Below, one piece after another: positions 5,751-6,176 of a stretch of 6,176 nt of DNA. The DNA is taken from positions 1 through 6,176 of the forward strand of contig JACDAK010000353.1 in the NCBI GenBank assembly GCA_013695495.1, in the 5' to 3' direction. The first letter of the stretch is position 1. Every line of letters begins with the position of its first letter. A model generated the notes under the pieces. It saw nothing but the letters and a program-made list of their open reading frames with translations, did not search any database and had not been told where the DNA came from. The stretch comes from Blastocatellia bacterium. GTDB lineage: Bacteria > Acidobacteriota > Blastocatellia > Pyrinomonadales > Pyrinomonadaceae. A program made the position numbers and the translations under genes.

Positions 5751-6176
5751 CAGACCCGGTCCACGACACCGGAGACTTTGCCCGGCGTTTCACATCGAGA
5801 GATCGTTGAGATCACGGGAACGGTCGTTGCTGAGTTTAGTGGACAAATCGTTCACGCTTGCTATCATGTCTGCGGCCTTACCCTACTTGTTAAACTAGAT
5901 GGTTTGCGTCCTATCCAATACGCGGTGATACAAGTTAAATACATGGATGTGCGTTCTATGCCGAGAAATGGGATGCCGGTGCAGCTGGTAAAAAGGGCGG
6001 CTCGATGGAGTTTCGAAGCAACGATTGAGCTGGGCGAAAAAAAGCCGTTGCAACAGTACATGACTTCTATTGATGGGCAAGGAAGCGATGTGAGCAAAGA
6101 ACTGGCAATACCGGCATGGCGTTTATTACGCGGATCAGAACACGAAAAAATTCCTTTCGGCACGTCTCTCCCCACC
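5682..6176 (+). CDS. Secreted protein of unknown function, 3'-truncated
   Basis: The frame opens at ATG 5682 and stays open to the window edge, giving 165 residues with no stop. The N-terminus is a clear Sec signal peptide: MKK, a hydrophobic core (SILLVLFALPSF), and ASG as a likely signal peptidase I site before Q24. The mature part has mixed beta-like segments (EIVEITGTVVAEFSG and SFEATIELG) and a C60-x3-C64 pair (HACYHVCG) that could form a disulfide or bind a metal. I recognise no family. The gene starts 36 nt after the aldehyde dehydrogenase stop on the same strand, so read-through is possible. AGGAG (5654-5658) and AGGG (5661-5664) lie 23 and 17 nt before the ATG, farther than usual. 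No other in-frame start exists nearby, and the signal peptide supports this one. Confidence 0.8.
   Translation, partial: MKKFHLPSILLVLFALPSFTASGQTRSTTPETLPGVSHREIVEITGTVVAEFSGQIVHACYHVCGLTLLVKLDGLRPIQYAVIQVKYMDVRSMPRNGMPVQLVKRAARWSFEATIELGEKKPLQQYMTSIDGQGSDVSKELAIPAWRLLRGSEHEKIPFGTSLPT

Noticed and set aside
5864..6175. Minus-strand open frame of 103 codons at the right edge
   Set aside because: It is opposed by the plus-strand frame that begins with a clear signal peptide at 5682 and stays open to the edge.

Overview
The window looks like a chromosomal stretch from a free-living bacterium of moderate GC (roughly mid-50s percent by eye). Gene content fits Acidobacteriota, perhaps Blastocatellia: a DmpA-type peptidase, an AMSDH-type aldehyde dehydrogenase, and zinc-ribbon proteins with Pro/Gln-rich linkers. 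That placement is inference, because there is no rRNA or other marker gene. I see no mobile element, CRISPR array, tRNA or rRNA.

Layout, left to right. (1) Positions 2-802 (+) hold the 3' part of a P1/DmpA-family self-processing aminopeptidase gene, cut by the left edge. (2) An 8-bp perfect hairpin at 787-810 separates it from the convergent gene on the other strand. (3) Positions 4047 down to 833 (-) form a tight three-gene operon. Its first gene encodes a small zinc-ribbon, two-helix membrane protein. The second encodes a soluble-looking protein with an M48 peptidase-like core between zinc ribbons. The third encodes an acidic protein with seven 13-residue DTDGDG calcium-loop units followed by Ala/Glu-rich helical repeats. 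Junctions are a 1-nt gap and an 11-nt overlap, so translation is probably coupled. (4) Positions 4048-4172 are a divergent promoter region with a good sigma70-like promoter for the operon. (5) Positions 4173-5645 (+) encode a complete ALDH resembling 2-aminomuconic semialdehyde dehydrogenase, with all catalytic residues and the two substrate-binding arginines. (6) From 5682 (+) a secreted protein of unknown function begins and runs off the right edge.

The most interesting part is the minus-strand operon. The M48-like protein has Arg in place of the first His of HExxH (RELGH), while the catalytic Glu, the second His and the downstream Glu ligand remain. A probable pseudopeptidase or altered metal-site protein is thus encoded with a zinc-ribbon membrane protein and a calcium-loop protein that lacks any signal peptide. 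This could be an undescribed membrane-associated metal-sensing or scaffold module. That function is inference; the gene order, overlaps and motifs are read directly from the sequence.
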